Positions 33,608 to 43,093 are shown, numbered from the stretch's first letter. The stretch: 64,000 bases of DNA from Sphingobium herbicidovorans (GCF_002080435.1 NZ_CP020538.1:2103501-2167500); one strand, 5' to 3'. The notes: generated by a model from the sequence alone, not told the origin. Numbers and translations: made by a program.

Positions 33608-34894
33608 TCAAAGGGGTGGGGTGATCTCCGCCGCCAGTGTCATGATGCGGCGCGGCGCGGTCCGCCCGGTAAGGGCATAGGCCATGTCGCCAGCCTCCCA
33701 ATAAGCGATGACATCGCTTGCGCGGCGTGCGAGTAGCGGGCGTGCTTCTGCCTCAGTTTCCGCCCGGTCGGCAAAGAAGGACAGTTGCTCGCCAGCCGGG
33801 GTGGTAAGCGAAACGGCTATTGCGGGACTGTCGGGGGTAGGGAACAGCTGAACATCGGTCACGCGCCAACTGGGCGGCAGCGCCGGCAGGACGATGCCAG
33901 TGGAACGGCGTATTTCATCGCTGTCGAGCGCCGCGCTTTCGACCTGGGAAGCCATATCCCGCCGGAGCAGGCCGGTGCGGTGGGATGCGGCTGCTTCATC
34001 CAGAAAGGGGCTTGCCTGCGCCGCTTGCGGAAATTCGCCCAGCTCGCCCCTGGCGATCCAGCCGGTGGCGAGCAGGGCGGCCATGGCCGCCGCACGACGC
34101 AGATGTCGCCAGCCGTGGCCGCCGTCATTATCGTTGGCGACCGGCATGGATATATCGCGCCTGCGGCCGACCAGCGTGCCTTTCGTCCCGTCATGCATCA
34201 GGCGAAAATCGATATGCGGCCAGCGTTGACGCCAGCGGCGTGCGACAATGCGTTCGCCTGGCCGCGCTGCATCGTCCAGCAGCACGACGGCGTTGGGGGA
34301 AAGCCGCGCAAACAGGCTGTCCGCCGCGCCGCGCACCAGCGGATGCACCGACCAGGGTGGACCGTCGATGATCAGCAGGTCGATCCGATCCGGCAGGTTG
34401 TCCAGCGCATACCATCGTCCCGGCCAATCCGCGCTTTCAGCGGTGAGCGGGGCGTGGCGCAGGTCGGCGTTCAGCCCGTGATCGGCAAGCCACGCGCGCG
34501 TCGCATCGACGAAGCCGCCATGCTGATCGAAGCTGGTCAGTTGGCCGCCCCCATGGAGGGCGAGCGCCTGCGCCGCGACCAGTGTGGACGCGCCCGCGCC
34601 GAGTTCGACGACCTGCGCTGGCCGCAAGCGGGTGATTTCGTTCGCTATATGACGCAGAAACCCGACATCGGCCTTCCAGCTTCCCAGATGGGGGAGGGCG
34701 TCATGCGGCAGGGCCAGTTCATCGAGCAGCGCTCGCTTGTCCGCCTTCCGACCGCCCGAAAGGCTGGCCAGCAACCACGGCCAGCTGATCGCGCCAAACC
34801 CAAGACGCCAGGCCAGGTCGGACATGCTGCGCCGCGCGGCGCTGCCCTGATGTTCGGCCAAGGGAAGGAAACCAGTCAGTTCGCGGGACGTCAC
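33608..34894 (-). CDS. SAM-dependent methyltransferase fused to anti-sigma-factor-like periplasmic tail
   Basis: 428 residues in one open frame with two parts. Residues 1 to about 245 are a Rossmann methyltransferase: SAM-binding VVELGAGASTLVAAQ, acidic SFDQHGG, and DLLIIDGPPW. After GTLVGRRR there is a short linker, one membrane helix (about 265-282, AAAMAALLATGWIA) and a tail that strongly resembles the transmembrane and C-terminal part of sphingomonad anti-sigma factors (HRTGLLRRDMASQ, STGIVLPALPPSWRVTDVQLFP, YWEAGDMAYALTG). The zinc-binding sigma-interaction domain of such proteins is missing. No ECF sigma gene is near. The methyltransferase target is unknown. It may be a real fusion or an old deletion product. 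Confidence 0.72.
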   Translation of the reverse strand: MTSRELTGFLPLAEHQGSAARRSMSDLAWRLGFGAISWPWLLASLSGGRKADKRALLDELALPHDALPHLGSWKADVGFLRHIANEITRLRPAQVVELGAGASTLVAAQALALHGGGQLTSFDQHGGFVDATRAWLADHGLNADLRHAPLTAESADWPGRWYALDNLPDRIDLLIIDGPPWSVHPLVRGAADSLFARLSPNAVVLLDDAARPGERIVARRWRQRWPHIDFRLMHDGTKGTLVGRRRDISMPVANDNDGGHGWRHLRRAAAMAALLATGWIARGELGEFPQAAQASPFLDEAAASHRTGLLRRDMASQVESAALDSDEIRRSTGIVLPALPPSWRVTDVQLFPTPDSPAIAVSLTTPAGEQLSFFADRAETEAEARPLLARRASDVIAYWEAGDMAYALTGRTAPRRIMTLAAEITPPL

Positions 34895-34997
34895 GGTAGG
34901 CTGATCCTCATATTGAAACAGCGGGACTATGCGAGGCTACGGGATTTTCGCATAGACCCTTGGCGCTCTCTCTTTCTCGTCCGTTTAGGAAACGTCG

Positions 34998-35975
34998 ATG
35001 ACACATATAATTTCCGCGACTGTTGAACGCTGGCCCGTGGCTGGCGCCTTCATCATCAGTCGGGGCGCCAAGACATGGGTCGATGTGGTCATGTGCGAGG
35101 TGGGCGATGGCGAGCATATCGGCCGGGGAGAGGGCACGGCTATCTATTATGAAGGCGAAACGGCGGAAGGCTGCGCAGCGGCGATCAGCGCCTATGATGG
35201 TCCGCTGAACCGCGAGGCATTGTTGCACAGGATGCCGCGCGGCGCGGCGCGCAATGCCCTCGACTGCGCTCTTTGGGATTTGGAGGCGAAGCAGGCGGGG
35301 CTGCCTGTGTGGCAACTTGCGGGGCTTCAGGCTCCCGTTCCCTTGCCGACCGCCTTTACGATCAGCCTGAACGAGCCCGCGCAGATGGAGGCGGATGCGC
35401 GCGCAGCCGCCGCGAAAGGGTTCGCGCTGCTGAAATGCAAGTTGACCGGAGACGGCGATCGGGCGCGTATAGCCGCAGTTCGCGCGGGTTCGCCCAGCGC
35501 GCGGCTGATCGTGGATGCCAACGAAAGCTGGCATGACCTCGACGTCGCGGCCGAAGCGCGGGCTTTGGCCGAACTGGGCGTCGAGATGGTCGAGCAGCCT
35601 ATCCTTCATGGCCGCGAGGAAAGGTTGAGGGGCGTGAAGTCGCAATTGCCGCTTTGCGCCGATGAAAGCTGTCATACGCGGGCCGATCTTGACCGCTTGG
35701 GCGATTTCGACGCGGTCAATATCAAGCTCGACAAGGCGGGTGGGCTGACGGAGGCGCTTGCATTGGCGCAAGAGGCGCGCGCGCGGAATTTTCGGGTGAT
35801 GGTTGGGTGCATGCTCGGCACCTCGCTCGGCATCGCTCCGGCGGCGCTGGTCGCCCAGGGGGCGGACTGGATCGACCTGGATGGCGCGCTGCTGCTGGCC
35901 AGGGACCGAGATGGCGGCTTGCCGTTGAAAGACGGCTTGCTCCACCCCGGAACGCTCTGGGGCATGGGTCAGTAA
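34998..35975 (+). CDS. L-Ala-D/L-Glu (dipeptide) epimerase
   Basis: 325-residue enolase-superfamily enzyme of the muconate lactonising subgroup. Catalytic Lys pair in LLKCKLTGD (about 146 and 148), metal ligands in VDANES, VEQPI and CADES, the second Lys in NIKLDKAGG, and DLDGALLL at the end of the barrel, which in dipeptide epimerases binds the substrate amino group. It probably converts L-Ala-D-Glu from murein turnover to L-Ala-L-Glu. Its stop overlaps the convergent gene by 7 bp. Confidence 0.88.
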   Translation: MTHIISATVERWPVAGAFIISRGAKTWVDVVMCEVGDGEHIGRGEGTAIYYEGETAEGCAAAISAYDGPLNREALLHRMPRGAARNALDCALWDLEAKQAGLPVWQLAGLQAPVPLPTAFTISLNEPAQMEADARAAAAKGFALLKCKLTGDGDRARIAAVRAGSPSARLIVDANESWHDLDVAAEARALAELGVEMVEQPILHGREERLRGVKSQLPLCADESCHTRADLDRLGDFDAVNIKLDKAGGLTEALALAQEARARNFRVMVGCMLGTSLGIAPAALVAQGADWIDLDGALLLARDRDGGLPLKDGLLHPGTLWGMGQ

Positions 35976-36370
35976 CCCAGCGTCAGGCCCAGCGTGTAAT
36001 ATTTCGGCCCGATATTTCCCTTTGCCCGCAGCTTGGGAAAGATCGGCATGGCGATCGTCGCATAAGGACGCACATTGTCGCCGCTGACCCGGACACCCGC
36101 GCCGATCGTGGCAGAGGCGGGCAGGGTATAGGCTGCCTCCACCCTGCCATAGAGTTTGGTGTTGCCGTCGCGAAGATAGACGCCTGCTCCGGGCGTAAGG
36201 CTGAATCCCGCGACATCCATGGCGTAGCCAGCGCCGATTTCCGTGCCCCAATGGCCATCCGCGCGGCCATAGTTCGCTTCCACGCCCAACCCTTCTGCGT
36301 GGGCCGATGGAGCGAGGGCAAGCGCGCTCAACAACGCAGCGGCGGCGTATTTCCGACGTGTAATCATCAT
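35969..36370 (-). CDS. Small outer-membrane beta-barrel-like protein
   Basis: 133 residues from ATG 36370 (GAGGAAG ahead of it). A signal peptide (YAAAALLSALALAPSAHA) precedes a mature part of about 110 residues with alternating hydrophobic/polar strands rich in Gly and Tyr (GVEANYGRADGHWGTEIGAGY, LYGRVEAAYTLP) and an aromatic C-terminal end (YYTLGLTLGY), as expected for outer-membrane insertion. Too short for a porin; an eight-strand barrel fits. No named family recognised. The 3' end overlaps the epimerase gene tail to tail. Confidence 0.68.
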   Translation of the reverse strand: MMITRRKYAAAALLSALALAPSAHAEGLGVEANYGRADGHWGTEIGAGYAMDVAGFSLTPGAGVYLRDGNTKLYGRVEAAYTLPASATIGAGVRVSGDNVRPYATIAMPIFPKLRAKGNIGPKYYTLGLTLGY

Positions 36371-36455
36371 CTTCCTCGATACTGGCGGAATGACGCCTGA
36401 CTGGCTCGCCCGGTTCAGGCAAGCAAGGGGAAGGTGAAGCGAATCGAAAATCCGA

Positions 36456-37628
36456 TCAGGCGAGAGGCGAAACTCTTTTGCCGTCGATATAGACCGAATC
36501 GGGATAAGGCATGATGGTCCGGCCGTCAGGCGCGGCCGTGAAGCTCGTCTGGGTGGGGTAGGCGAACTCGATGCCTTCGGCCTTGAACCGTTTCCAGATG
36601 GCGAGACCGACGCGGTGACGCGATTCAAAATAATCGTGCTGGTCCGGCTGCGGCACGTCGAAATTCAGTTCATAATCCAGCGAGCTTGCGCCGAAGCGCA
36701 CCAGGCCCGCATTGATGAAATGAAACTCTTCGGCATCCACGATTTCCCGCAGGATTGCTGGAATGGCGTCCGCCTTCTCATCCGGCGTCTGGTAGATGAT
36801 GCCCAGCGAAAAGGTTACCCGGCGCTGCTCGAGCGTGTGAAGGCTGGTGATTTCCTTTTGTAGCAGATTGGCGTTCGATATGACCTTCTTCTCGCCGGAC
36901 ATTGCACGCAGGCGCGTGCTTTTCAGCCCGATCTTTTCGACCCGGGCGGTCGTCTGGTCATAGGTGATGACCTCGCCACGGCGGAAGGGCTTGTCGAAGA
37001 TGATCGAAAGGGCTGCGAACAGGTCTGAAAATATGCCTTGGGCCGCAAGGCCGATGGCGATGCCGCCGATGCCGAGGCCAGCAACCAGGCCGGTGACATT
37101 GACCCCCAGATTGTCGAGCACCACGACAGCAGCGATTGCGAACAGGCCGACCGTCACGAGCAGGCGGATAAGACCCATGGCATTGGCCAGCGTTTCGCCA
37201 TGTATATCGTCGCCGACGGTCTTTCGCTCGACCAGGCCCAGGATGATTTCCCGCGCCCAGATGGCCGCCTGGAACACGGCGGCGATGGTGAAAAGAAAGA
37301 TGACGGTTTTCAGCACCATCGGCGGAGGACTGGCGTAACTGACAACCAGACGCGCGGACACCAGCGCCATGAAGAAATGGGTCGTGCGCGAAACGGCGCG
37401 GCCGATGACATGGGAAAGACCTATCGTATCTCCCGGCCTGCCATTGAACCGCTTGCCAAATTGTCGGAGCGTGGCGAGCGCCAGATAGATGAGAATGCCC
37501 GCGCCCACCGCGATCAGGATCTGCAGCGAGTGGATGGAGAACCAACTGGCCGTCGCCTGCCATAATTCCGGAAGGTTCGAGGGCGGAACCGCGATATCTG
37601 AAAGGGCAGGATCGTTCTGAGCAGCCAT
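36456..37628 (-). CDS. MscS-family mechanosensitive ion channel
   Basis: 390 residues. Several N-terminal membrane helices (first near residue 35, IHSLQILIAVGAGILIYLAL), then the pore-lining MscS helix near 178-195 (GLVAGLGIGGIAIGLAAQ) and the beta domain (FRRGEVITYDQTTARVEKIGLKSTRLR), followed by a cytoplasmic C-terminal vestibule. It releases solutes during hypo-osmotic shock. The N-terminal part is longer than in E. coli MscS (286 aa), with about two extra helices. Confidence 0.9.
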   Translation of the reverse strand: MAAQNDPALSDIAVPPSNLPELWQATASWFSIHSLQILIAVGAGILIYLALATLRQFGKRFNGRPGDTIGLSHVIGRAVSRTTHFFMALVSARLVVSYASPPPMVLKTVIFLFTIAAVFQAAIWAREIILGLVERKTVGDDIHGETLANAMGLIRLLVTVGLFAIAAVVVLDNLGVNVTGLVAGLGIGGIAIGLAAQGIFSDLFAALSIIFDKPFRRGEVITYDQTTARVEKIGLKSTRLRAMSGEKKVISNANLLQKEITSLHTLEQRRVTFSLGIIYQTPDEKADAIPAILREIVDAEEFHFINAGLVRFGASSLDYELNFDVPQPDQHDYFESRHRVGLAIWKRFKAEGIEFAYPTQTSFTAAPDGRTIMPYPDSVYIDGKRVSPLA

Positions 37629-37650
37629 GGTAATCCCGAAATATGGGCGG

Positions 37651-38658
37651 TCAGGCCGCCAGGGGTAGAGCGGTACGCGCGCCCTGCTCTTCCAGAAAGG
37701 CGATCAGTCCACGCTCGTAACGGGTCAGATAGCGCGTACTGCGCGGCAAGCGAAGCCCCGCGCGCCATTCATCCTGTCCCGATTTGCACAAGTCGATAAG
37801 CGCAGGGTGGATGTAGCTCTTGCGACTGATCGCGGGCGTGTTGCCCAGCGCCTCCGCGACGGGCGCGACCATCTGCGCCAACGATACCGGCCCGGACGCC
37901 AGCGTTTCGAAGGCGATGGTCGAAGCGGCCCAGGTACGGAAATGCTTGGCGGTGAAGTCGTGGCGCATGGCCTGCGCGATATAGGCGTTGACGTCCCCGG
38001 AACTGATCGGGCGGGCAACGCCATCCTCATCCAGATATTGAAACAGATGCTGGCCCGGCAAATCCTGCATCGCGCGCACGAAACGCAGCAGGCGGCGGTC
38101 GCTGATCGTCAGGTCATGTTCTCGCCCCGATTTGGCGCGATAGCGCAGCCGCAGCTTCTGACCCGTCAGATCGACATGGCGGCGGCGCAGCGTTGTCGCG
38201 CCGAAGCTCTTGTTGGCGGCGGCATATTGTTCATTGCCGATACGCACCTTGGCGAGGTCGAGCAGGCGGACGACAGCGGCAATGGTGCGCTCCTTGCGCA
38301 GGCCGCGAGTCGACAGGTCGGCTTCGATCCGGGCGCGAAGGCGGGGCAGGGCGCGGCCAAAGAGTGCGCAACCACTATATTTCTCGGCCTCGCGCGCGGC
38401 GCGAAACTCGGGATGGTAGCGATATTGCTTCCGCCCGCGATCGTCATAGCCGGTGGCCTGGATATGGCCGTGCGGCTTCAGGCAAAACCAGCAATCGCGA
38501 TAGGCGGGCGGCATGCCAACGGCGTTCAACCGCTCGATTTCCTCACGGTCGGTGATGCGCGTGCCGTCGGGCAGGAAATAGGCCCAGCCTCGTTTCAGCG
38601 CGCGGCGTGAAATTCCCGGCAGGCTGTCATTGGCGTGGACGAGGCGGCTTTGGGGCAT
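37651..38658 (-). CDS. Type IB DNA topoisomerase
   Basis: 335-residue poxvirus-like topoisomerase IB. N-terminal domain with RITDREEIERLNA and PPAYRDCWFC, catalytic domain with Arg and Lys positions in LAKVRIGNEQYAAANKSFGATTLRRRHV, the His-Arg box in KHFRTWAAST, and the active-site Tyr in KSYIHPAL near residue 281. It relaxes supercoils by single-strand nicking. Such enzymes are scattered in alphaproteobacteria, where their role alongside TopA and gyrase is not well known. Confidence 0.92.
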   Translation of the reverse strand: MPQSRLVHANDSLPGISRRALKRGWAYFLPDGTRITDREEIERLNAVGMPPAYRDCWFCLKPHGHIQATGYDDRGRKQYRYHPEFRAAREAEKYSGCALFGRALPRLRARIEADLSTRGLRKERTIAAVVRLLDLAKVRIGNEQYAAANKSFGATTLRRRHVDLTGQKLRLRYRAKSGREHDLTISDRRLLRFVRAMQDLPGQHLFQYLDEDGVARPISSGDVNAYIAQAMRHDFTAKHFRTWAASTIAFETLASGPVSLAQMVAPVAEALGNTPAISRKSYIHPALIDLCKSGQDEWRAGLRLPRSTRYLTRYERGLIAFLEEQGARTALPLAA

Positions 38659-38716
38659 GAACTCCTTCTCAAGAGCCTCTAACCCGCCTTTCTTGCCTTC
38701 GTTCCGCGCCTTTGCC

Positions 38717-39433
38717 TTACCTGTTGAGGAAGGGTGCGCTTGCGCCGTTCGCGGAAACGCCAGTGCGGCGAAGGCGCCAATGGTCCGGGTGGCGGCGGAT
38801 CACCGACAGATGAGCCAGGGTGAGAGTGGCCCCCAGCATAGCCGCTGGCATGGCAATGACGGCGGATTCGGGCACAAGCCAGGCGCACAGCATCGCTGCC
38901 CCCGCAACCATTGCGCAGAATATCGTCGATTGCGCTTCGCCATCCGGGCCGCGCATCCAGAATACACAGCCGCTCATGCCCAGCGCAAAGGCCATGGCGA
39001 GGCGAGCGGGCTGGCCCTGCCCGGCGAGGCCGCAACCGATCAGCAGAAGAAGGATCAGGGCGGCAAGACCGGGGCGCGGCAGGCGGCCGAGCATATAGGC
39101 GCCGACCGGATAGATCAGCAGTTCGCCCATCAGCACGGCGGCCAGTATCGATCCGGCAAGGGCCGCCTGCTGCGGACCTGCAATCACCGCGACCACGGCC
39201 GTCCCCGCCCAGGGGACGATTCGGCCCGGCGCCATGCGAATATGGCTTGCCCAGCCCCGTAGCCCGGCCCGACATTCCCAGCGGCGATCGGCCAGGCGCA
39301 ACTGGAAAGCGGCGATGATGAACAGTGCCTCCACACCCCAGGGCATCAGGTCCGGGCCGATCATCGGCGATGCCAGCACAAGGCCCAGGAGCAGGCCGTG
39401 GGCGACTCCCAAAATGCGGAGTTCTCCGCTCAT
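38717..39433 (-). CDS. Integral membrane protein next to exosortase-A ligase
   Basis: 238 residues with about seven membrane helices (for example ILGVAHGLLLGLVLASPMIG, LAALILLLLIGCGLAGQ, AMVAGAAMLCAWLV) and short loops. The start ATG (39433) shares one base with the stop of the upstream ligase gene (TGATG), so translation is coupled; GGGGAGGA lies just ahead. I do not recognise a named family. Coupling suggests a part in the same polysaccharide or glycosylation pathway. Confidence 0.7.
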   Translation of the reverse strand: MSGELRILGVAHGLLLGLVLASPMIGPDLMPWGVEALFIIAAFQLRLADRRWECRAGLRGWASHIRMAPGRIVPWAGTAVVAVIAGPQQAALAGSILAAVLMGELLIYPVGAYMLGRLPRPGLAALILLLLIGCGLAGQGQPARLAMAFALGMSGCVFWMRGPDGEAQSTIFCAMVAGAAMLCAWLVPESAVIAMPAAMLGATLTLAHLSVIRRHPDHWRLRRTGVSANGASAPFLNR

Positions 39434-40800
39434 CACATTCCTCCCCTGATCGGTCGCAATGGTTGTAAAGACGCGCGCCGGTCCCGCGCCGCCGCCCCGC
39501 GCTTGCGCGTGAGATAGGTGTCGAGACCGATCTGCAGCGATAGCATCATGAATATGAAAGGCTGGTAAGCGATGCCGACGAACAGCGAACCGACCATGTA
39601 GATAATGTGCCCCTGTTGCAGCGCGAGCGCGAAGGGCGCGATCCACGCGTCGCCCGGACCGTCCCGGTTGCGGTAAAGACGGCGGACCGATTCGGTGCGG
39701 ATGAAGCAGATGAGGTGGATCAGCAGCCAGACGGCAAAGCCGAAATAGCCCTGTTCGCCGAGCATTTCGAAATAGGCGCTGTGATAGGCGCGACCCTTGT
39801 CGGTGACGAGCCGCCGTTCGACGCGCGATCCGCCGCTGTCGATCACGCGTTCCTGCGTATGATAGGTGAAGCTGTTCTGCAGGTAGTTGTCGAAGCCGCC
39901 GCCTCCGGGATGCTCCTTCACATAGCCCAGGGTCCATTTCCACACAGCGAGGCGCGTGGAAGCGCTTTCGTCGCCCTGATGATTCTCGATCGTCGACATG
40001 CGCTGGGTGAAGCTGGCGGGCAGGAAGGGAATGGCGGCTAGCGCGGCGATCGCCATTAGCGGACCATAGACGAAGCGCCGCTTCGACCGCATCAGCATGA
40101 GGCCCGCCAGCACCGCGATGCAGACCAGACCGGTACGCGCTTCCGTGCCGATTGGCATCAGCAGGCATGCAAGGCAGAGCGCATAGGCAAATCCGCGCAC
40201 GCGCCAGTCGGGCGGGAATATGGTCCCATGCTTCGCCAGCCATAGGATCAGCGGGATCAGCGAAATGGCGACGCAGCTGATGATGCTGCCTTCGTAAAGC
40301 CCGCTATTATTATCCACCATCAGGTTCAGCACGCCATAGCCGCCGCCCGACAGCGCCGTCTTCATGCCGCCGTTGATGATGATCGTGCTGGCGCACAGCA
40401 CCATGAAGAGCGCCAGCGCCTCCAGCCGCAGACGGGTTCGCAGGGTGAGCGGCAGGAAGATCGCGAAGATCATCGCCTTCCACACCCATTCCCATTTCGT
40501 CTGTGCGTCGATCGGGAAGTCGGCGGTCGCCGTCGTATAGCCGCACCAGGCGAGCAGGATCAGCAGCAGCAGCTGGCGCATGGAGAAGCGGCAGTCCGCT
40601 TTCTTGTCCACCAGCAGCCATGCGCCGACGGCCAGCGCAAAGGCGATGGCCGAAATGGGGATGCTGTTCAGCAGGAAATAGGAAAGCCGCTGGGGTGAGA
40701 CGATGTCGATATAGGCATAGACCGCGATCAGCAGGAAAGGCCGCCGAAGGCCCAGCAGGAAGAAAGCGCCGAGGAAGGCGACGAAGAAGAGGTCACGCAT
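39433..40800 (-). CDS. Exosortase-A-associated putative O-glycosylation ligase (Wzy/WaaL-like)
   Basis: 455 residues from the ATG at 40800; family members start MRDL, and the GTG at 40842 looks too long. About ten membrane helices with a large periplasmic loop. The loop shows GTEARTGL, WKWTLGYVKEHPGGGGFDNYLQ and KGRAYHSAYFEMLGEQGYFGF, the O-antigen-ligase-type residues conserved in the exosortase A (XrtA)-associated family. It should polymerise or transfer exopolysaccharide units. The exosortase itself is not in this window. Confidence 0.85.
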   Translation of the reverse strand: MRDLFFVAFLGAFFLLGLRRPFLLIAVYAYIDIVSPQRLSYFLLNSIPISAIAFALAVGAWLLVDKKADCRFSMRQLLLLILLAWCGYTTATADFPIDAQTKWEWVWKAMIFAIFLPLTLRTRLRLEALALFMVLCASTIIINGGMKTALSGGGYGVLNLMVDNNSGLYEGSIISCVAISLIPLILWLAKHGTIFPPDWRVRGFAYALCLACLLMPIGTEARTGLVCIAVLAGLMLMRSKRRFVYGPLMAIAALAAIPFLPASFTQRMSTIENHQGDESASTRLAVWKWTLGYVKEHPGGGGFDNYLQNSFTYHTQERVIDSGGSRVERRLVTDKGRAYHSAYFEMLGEQGYFGFAVWLLIHLICFIRTESVRRLYRNRDGPGDAWIAPFALALQQGHIIYMVGSLFVGIAYQPFIFMMLSLQIGLDTYLTRKRGAAARDRRASLQPLRPIRGGM

Positions 40801-41000
40801 CGGGCGTGCGCTCCGCAGCCGATTCATCGTCCAGATCGTCACGCGACAGCAGCCGCCATGCCGCGAGCATGATCACGCCATGGCTGATGAGGAGGGAGAG
40901 AGCGTCAATCATCGCGTGAGGGATTCGTCCGTGGCCACGCGCTTTTCCTAGCCCGTCAGAGTTGACGGGCCGTTAAACCTTTTCCGGCACAAGATTGCCC

Positions 41001-42227
41001 ATGACTCGGATACTCCACGTGCTCGATCACAGCCTGCCCATGCACAGCGGCTATACCTTCCGCACCCGCGCGATCCTGCGGGCGCAGATGGCGAGAGGCT
41101 GGGATGTGCGAGGCATCACAGGCCATCGCCATGGCGCGGCGGGGCCTGCGGAGGAGGTTGTCGATGGCCTGCATTTCCACAGGACGCCTGGGCAGGCGGC
41201 AACGGGCAATCCGCTGCTGCGCGAATGGCGCGATATTTCGGCCCATGCCGACGCCATCGATTCGCTCATTGGGCGCTGGCGGCCAGACATTATTCATGCC
41301 CATTCGCCGGTGCTGAACGCCATGGCCGCCCAGCGCGCCGCCAAGCGGCACGACATTCCCCTGGTCTATGAGATCCGCGCCTTTTGGGAAGATGCGGCGG
41401 TAGGCAACGGCGCCGGTACTGAAGGAAGTCCGCGCTACTGGTTGACCCGACAGCTGGAAACCCATGCCGTGCGCGCGGCCGATGCGGTTGCGGTGATATG
41501 CGAGGGGCTGCGAGCCGATCTGGTGTCGCGCGGCATTGATGCTGACAAGATCATTGTTTCGCCCAACGGCGTGGACATGGAGCAGTTTGGAACCCCGGTG
41601 GCCCGCGATCCGGCGCTTACCGCCAAGCTCGGCCTGGAAGGGGCGGACGTTGTCGGCTTCATCGGCAGTTTCTACGATTATGAAGGTCTGGACGACCTGA
41701 TCGCAGCCATGCCACGGCTGGTGCGCGCGCGGCCGAAGGTCAAGCTGCTGCTGGTCGGTGGCGGTCCTTGCGAACAGGCGTTGCGCGATCAGGCGACGGC
41801 ATCGCCCTTTGCCGACCATATCCTGTTCGTCGGCCGCGTGCCGCATGACCGGGTCGAGGACTATTATGCCCAGGTCGATATCCTCGCTTATCCTCGCAAG
41901 GCGATGCGACTCACCGATCTGGTGACGCCGCTCAAGCCGTTGGAGGCGATGGCGCAGGGACGGCTCGTCGCCGCGTCGAGCGTTGGCGGACATCGTGAAT
42001 TGATCGAGGACGGGGTGACGGGCGCCTTGTTCGCGCCGGGCGAGCCAGCCGCGATTGCGGCGGCGTTGGCGGGCATGTTTGCCGATCGCGACTTCTGGGA
42101 CAACCGACGGGCGGCCGCGCGGGCATTTGTCGAGCGTGAGCGTAACTGGTCATCAAATATTCTGCGTTATGAGCCGGTTTATGAGCAGCTTTTGCAGCGA
42201 CCGCAGCGCATCAGCGCCGCCGCCTGA
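41001..42227 (+). CDS. Exosortase-A-associated glycosyltransferase, GT4-like
   Basis: 408 residues from ATG 41001 (TTG 40995 possible). The N-terminus ILHVLDHSLPMHSGYTFRTRAIL is the hallmark of the exosortase-A-associated (Daro_2409-type) glycosyltransferases. The GT4 C-terminal half has GADVVGFIGSFYDYEGLDDL, LLLVGGGPCEQAL and the catalytic-loop ELIEDGVTGALFAPGE. It adds a sugar to a lipid-linked polysaccharide precursor in the cytoplasm. It is divergent from the ligase gene, with a 200-bp gap likely holding both promoters. Confidence 0.88.
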   Translation: MTRILHVLDHSLPMHSGYTFRTRAILRAQMARGWDVRGITGHRHGAAGPAEEVVDGLHFHRTPGQAATGNPLLREWRDISAHADAIDSLIGRWRPDIIHAHSPVLNAMAAQRAAKRHDIPLVYEIRAFWEDAAVGNGAGTEGSPRYWLTRQLETHAVRAADAVAVICEGLRADLVSRGIDADKIIVSPNGVDMEQFGTPVARDPALTAKLGLEGADVVGFIGSFYDYEGLDDLIAAMPRLVRARPKVKLLLVGGGPCEQALRDQATASPFADHILFVGRVPHDRVEDYYAQVDILAYPRKAMRLTDLVTPLKPLEAMAQGRLVAASSVGGHRELIEDGVTGALFAPGEPAAIAAALAGMFADRDFWDNRRAAARAFVERERNWSSNILRYEPVYEQLLQRPQRISAAA

Positions 42228-42232
42228 ATATC

Positions 42233-43087
42233 ATGGTGGCAATGGCCCGACGTCGCATGGCGATGATGCCAATGCTGGTGGGTGGTGTCGCCATGGCCGT
42301 GATCCTGCTGGCGATGCCGGCGGGGCTGGTGGAAACGATCGTCGCGTCGAGCGGGCTCAGCGAAGCCTGGCCCGCTGCCGCGCCGCCATTGGGGATGAAG
42401 GCGCGCCTGATGCTCGCCGGGTTTGGCGCGATGATGGCTATGGGCTGGGTGTGCTTCAACGCCGCGCCGGTCCCGGTGAAAGAGGATAGACGCCGTCGCG
42501 GCGTCACGGGAGTGAGTAGAATGGGTTTTGCATTGCCGAAGCTGAACTGGCTGTCCCGCAGCCGGACCACGGGAGCCTCCCGGGTTGCGCGCCCGCTGGC
42601 GCGGCGCGCTGACGCGCATCCCGATGCGCCGGCCCGCACACCGATCTTTGCCAGTCGTGATTTCGGCGGACTGGAGATATTTCCCCGAATCGCCCCTGCG
42701 CTCGCCAGAGAGGCAGAGGCGAATCATATTGAACAGCAGCCGGCAATGCCGTCATTCCAGCCGGTCATCGAAGAGCATGCGGTCGCCCCGGAGCCGGTCG
42801 AAGCGGAATTTGAAGAGATCAGTTCCTGGACGCACCCGGCCAGTGCCGATCCGGTCGAGCAGCCGATGCAAGCCGCGCAAGCGCCGTCTCTCGCCGAACT
42901 GACCGCTCGTTTCGAGCGTGGCCTTGCCGAGCGCGTGCGTGGCGCGAGAGGGGCGACGGATGGCGTGATCGCCGACATGCCGGTCGAGCAGCCTGTGCCT
43001 GTACGCGAGCGGGTGGAGGACGATGTCGATAAGGCGCTGCGTGCGGCGCTGGGCACCTTGCGGGCCATGGCGGACCGCACGCGCTAA
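42233..43087 (+). CDS. Hypothetical membrane-anchored protein
   Basis: 284 residues. Two N-terminal membrane helices (MMPMLVGGVAMAVILLAMPAG; LMLAGFGAMMAMGWVCFNAA) are followed by a long cytoplasmic part, basic up to about residue 130 and then acidic and proline-rich, likely disordered. A helical C-terminal segment (LAELTARFERGLAERVRG; DVDKALRAALGTLRAMADRTR) could form a coiled coil. I recognise no family. It starts 6 bp after the glycosyltransferase stop, so it belongs to that operon and might organise envelope enzymes. Confidence 0.62.
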   Translation: MVAMARRRMAMMPMLVGGVAMAVILLAMPAGLVETIVASSGLSEAWPAAAPPLGMKARLMLAGFGAMMAMGWVCFNAAPVPVKEDRRRRGVTGVSRMGFALPKLNWLSRSRTTGASRVARPLARRADAHPDAPARTPIFASRDFGGLEIFPRIAPALAREAEANHIEQQPAMPSFQPVIEEHAVAPEPVEAEFEEISSWTHPASADPVEQPMQAAQAPSLAELTARFERGLAERVRGARGATDGVIADMPVEQPVPVRERVEDDVDKALRAALGTLRAMADRTR

Positions 43088-43093
43088 GCCCTT

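Noticed and set aside
38717..40243. 508-residue single minus-strand protein
   Set aside because: The first half is a shadow of the exosortase-associated ligase gene; the true gene begins at the ATG at 39433.
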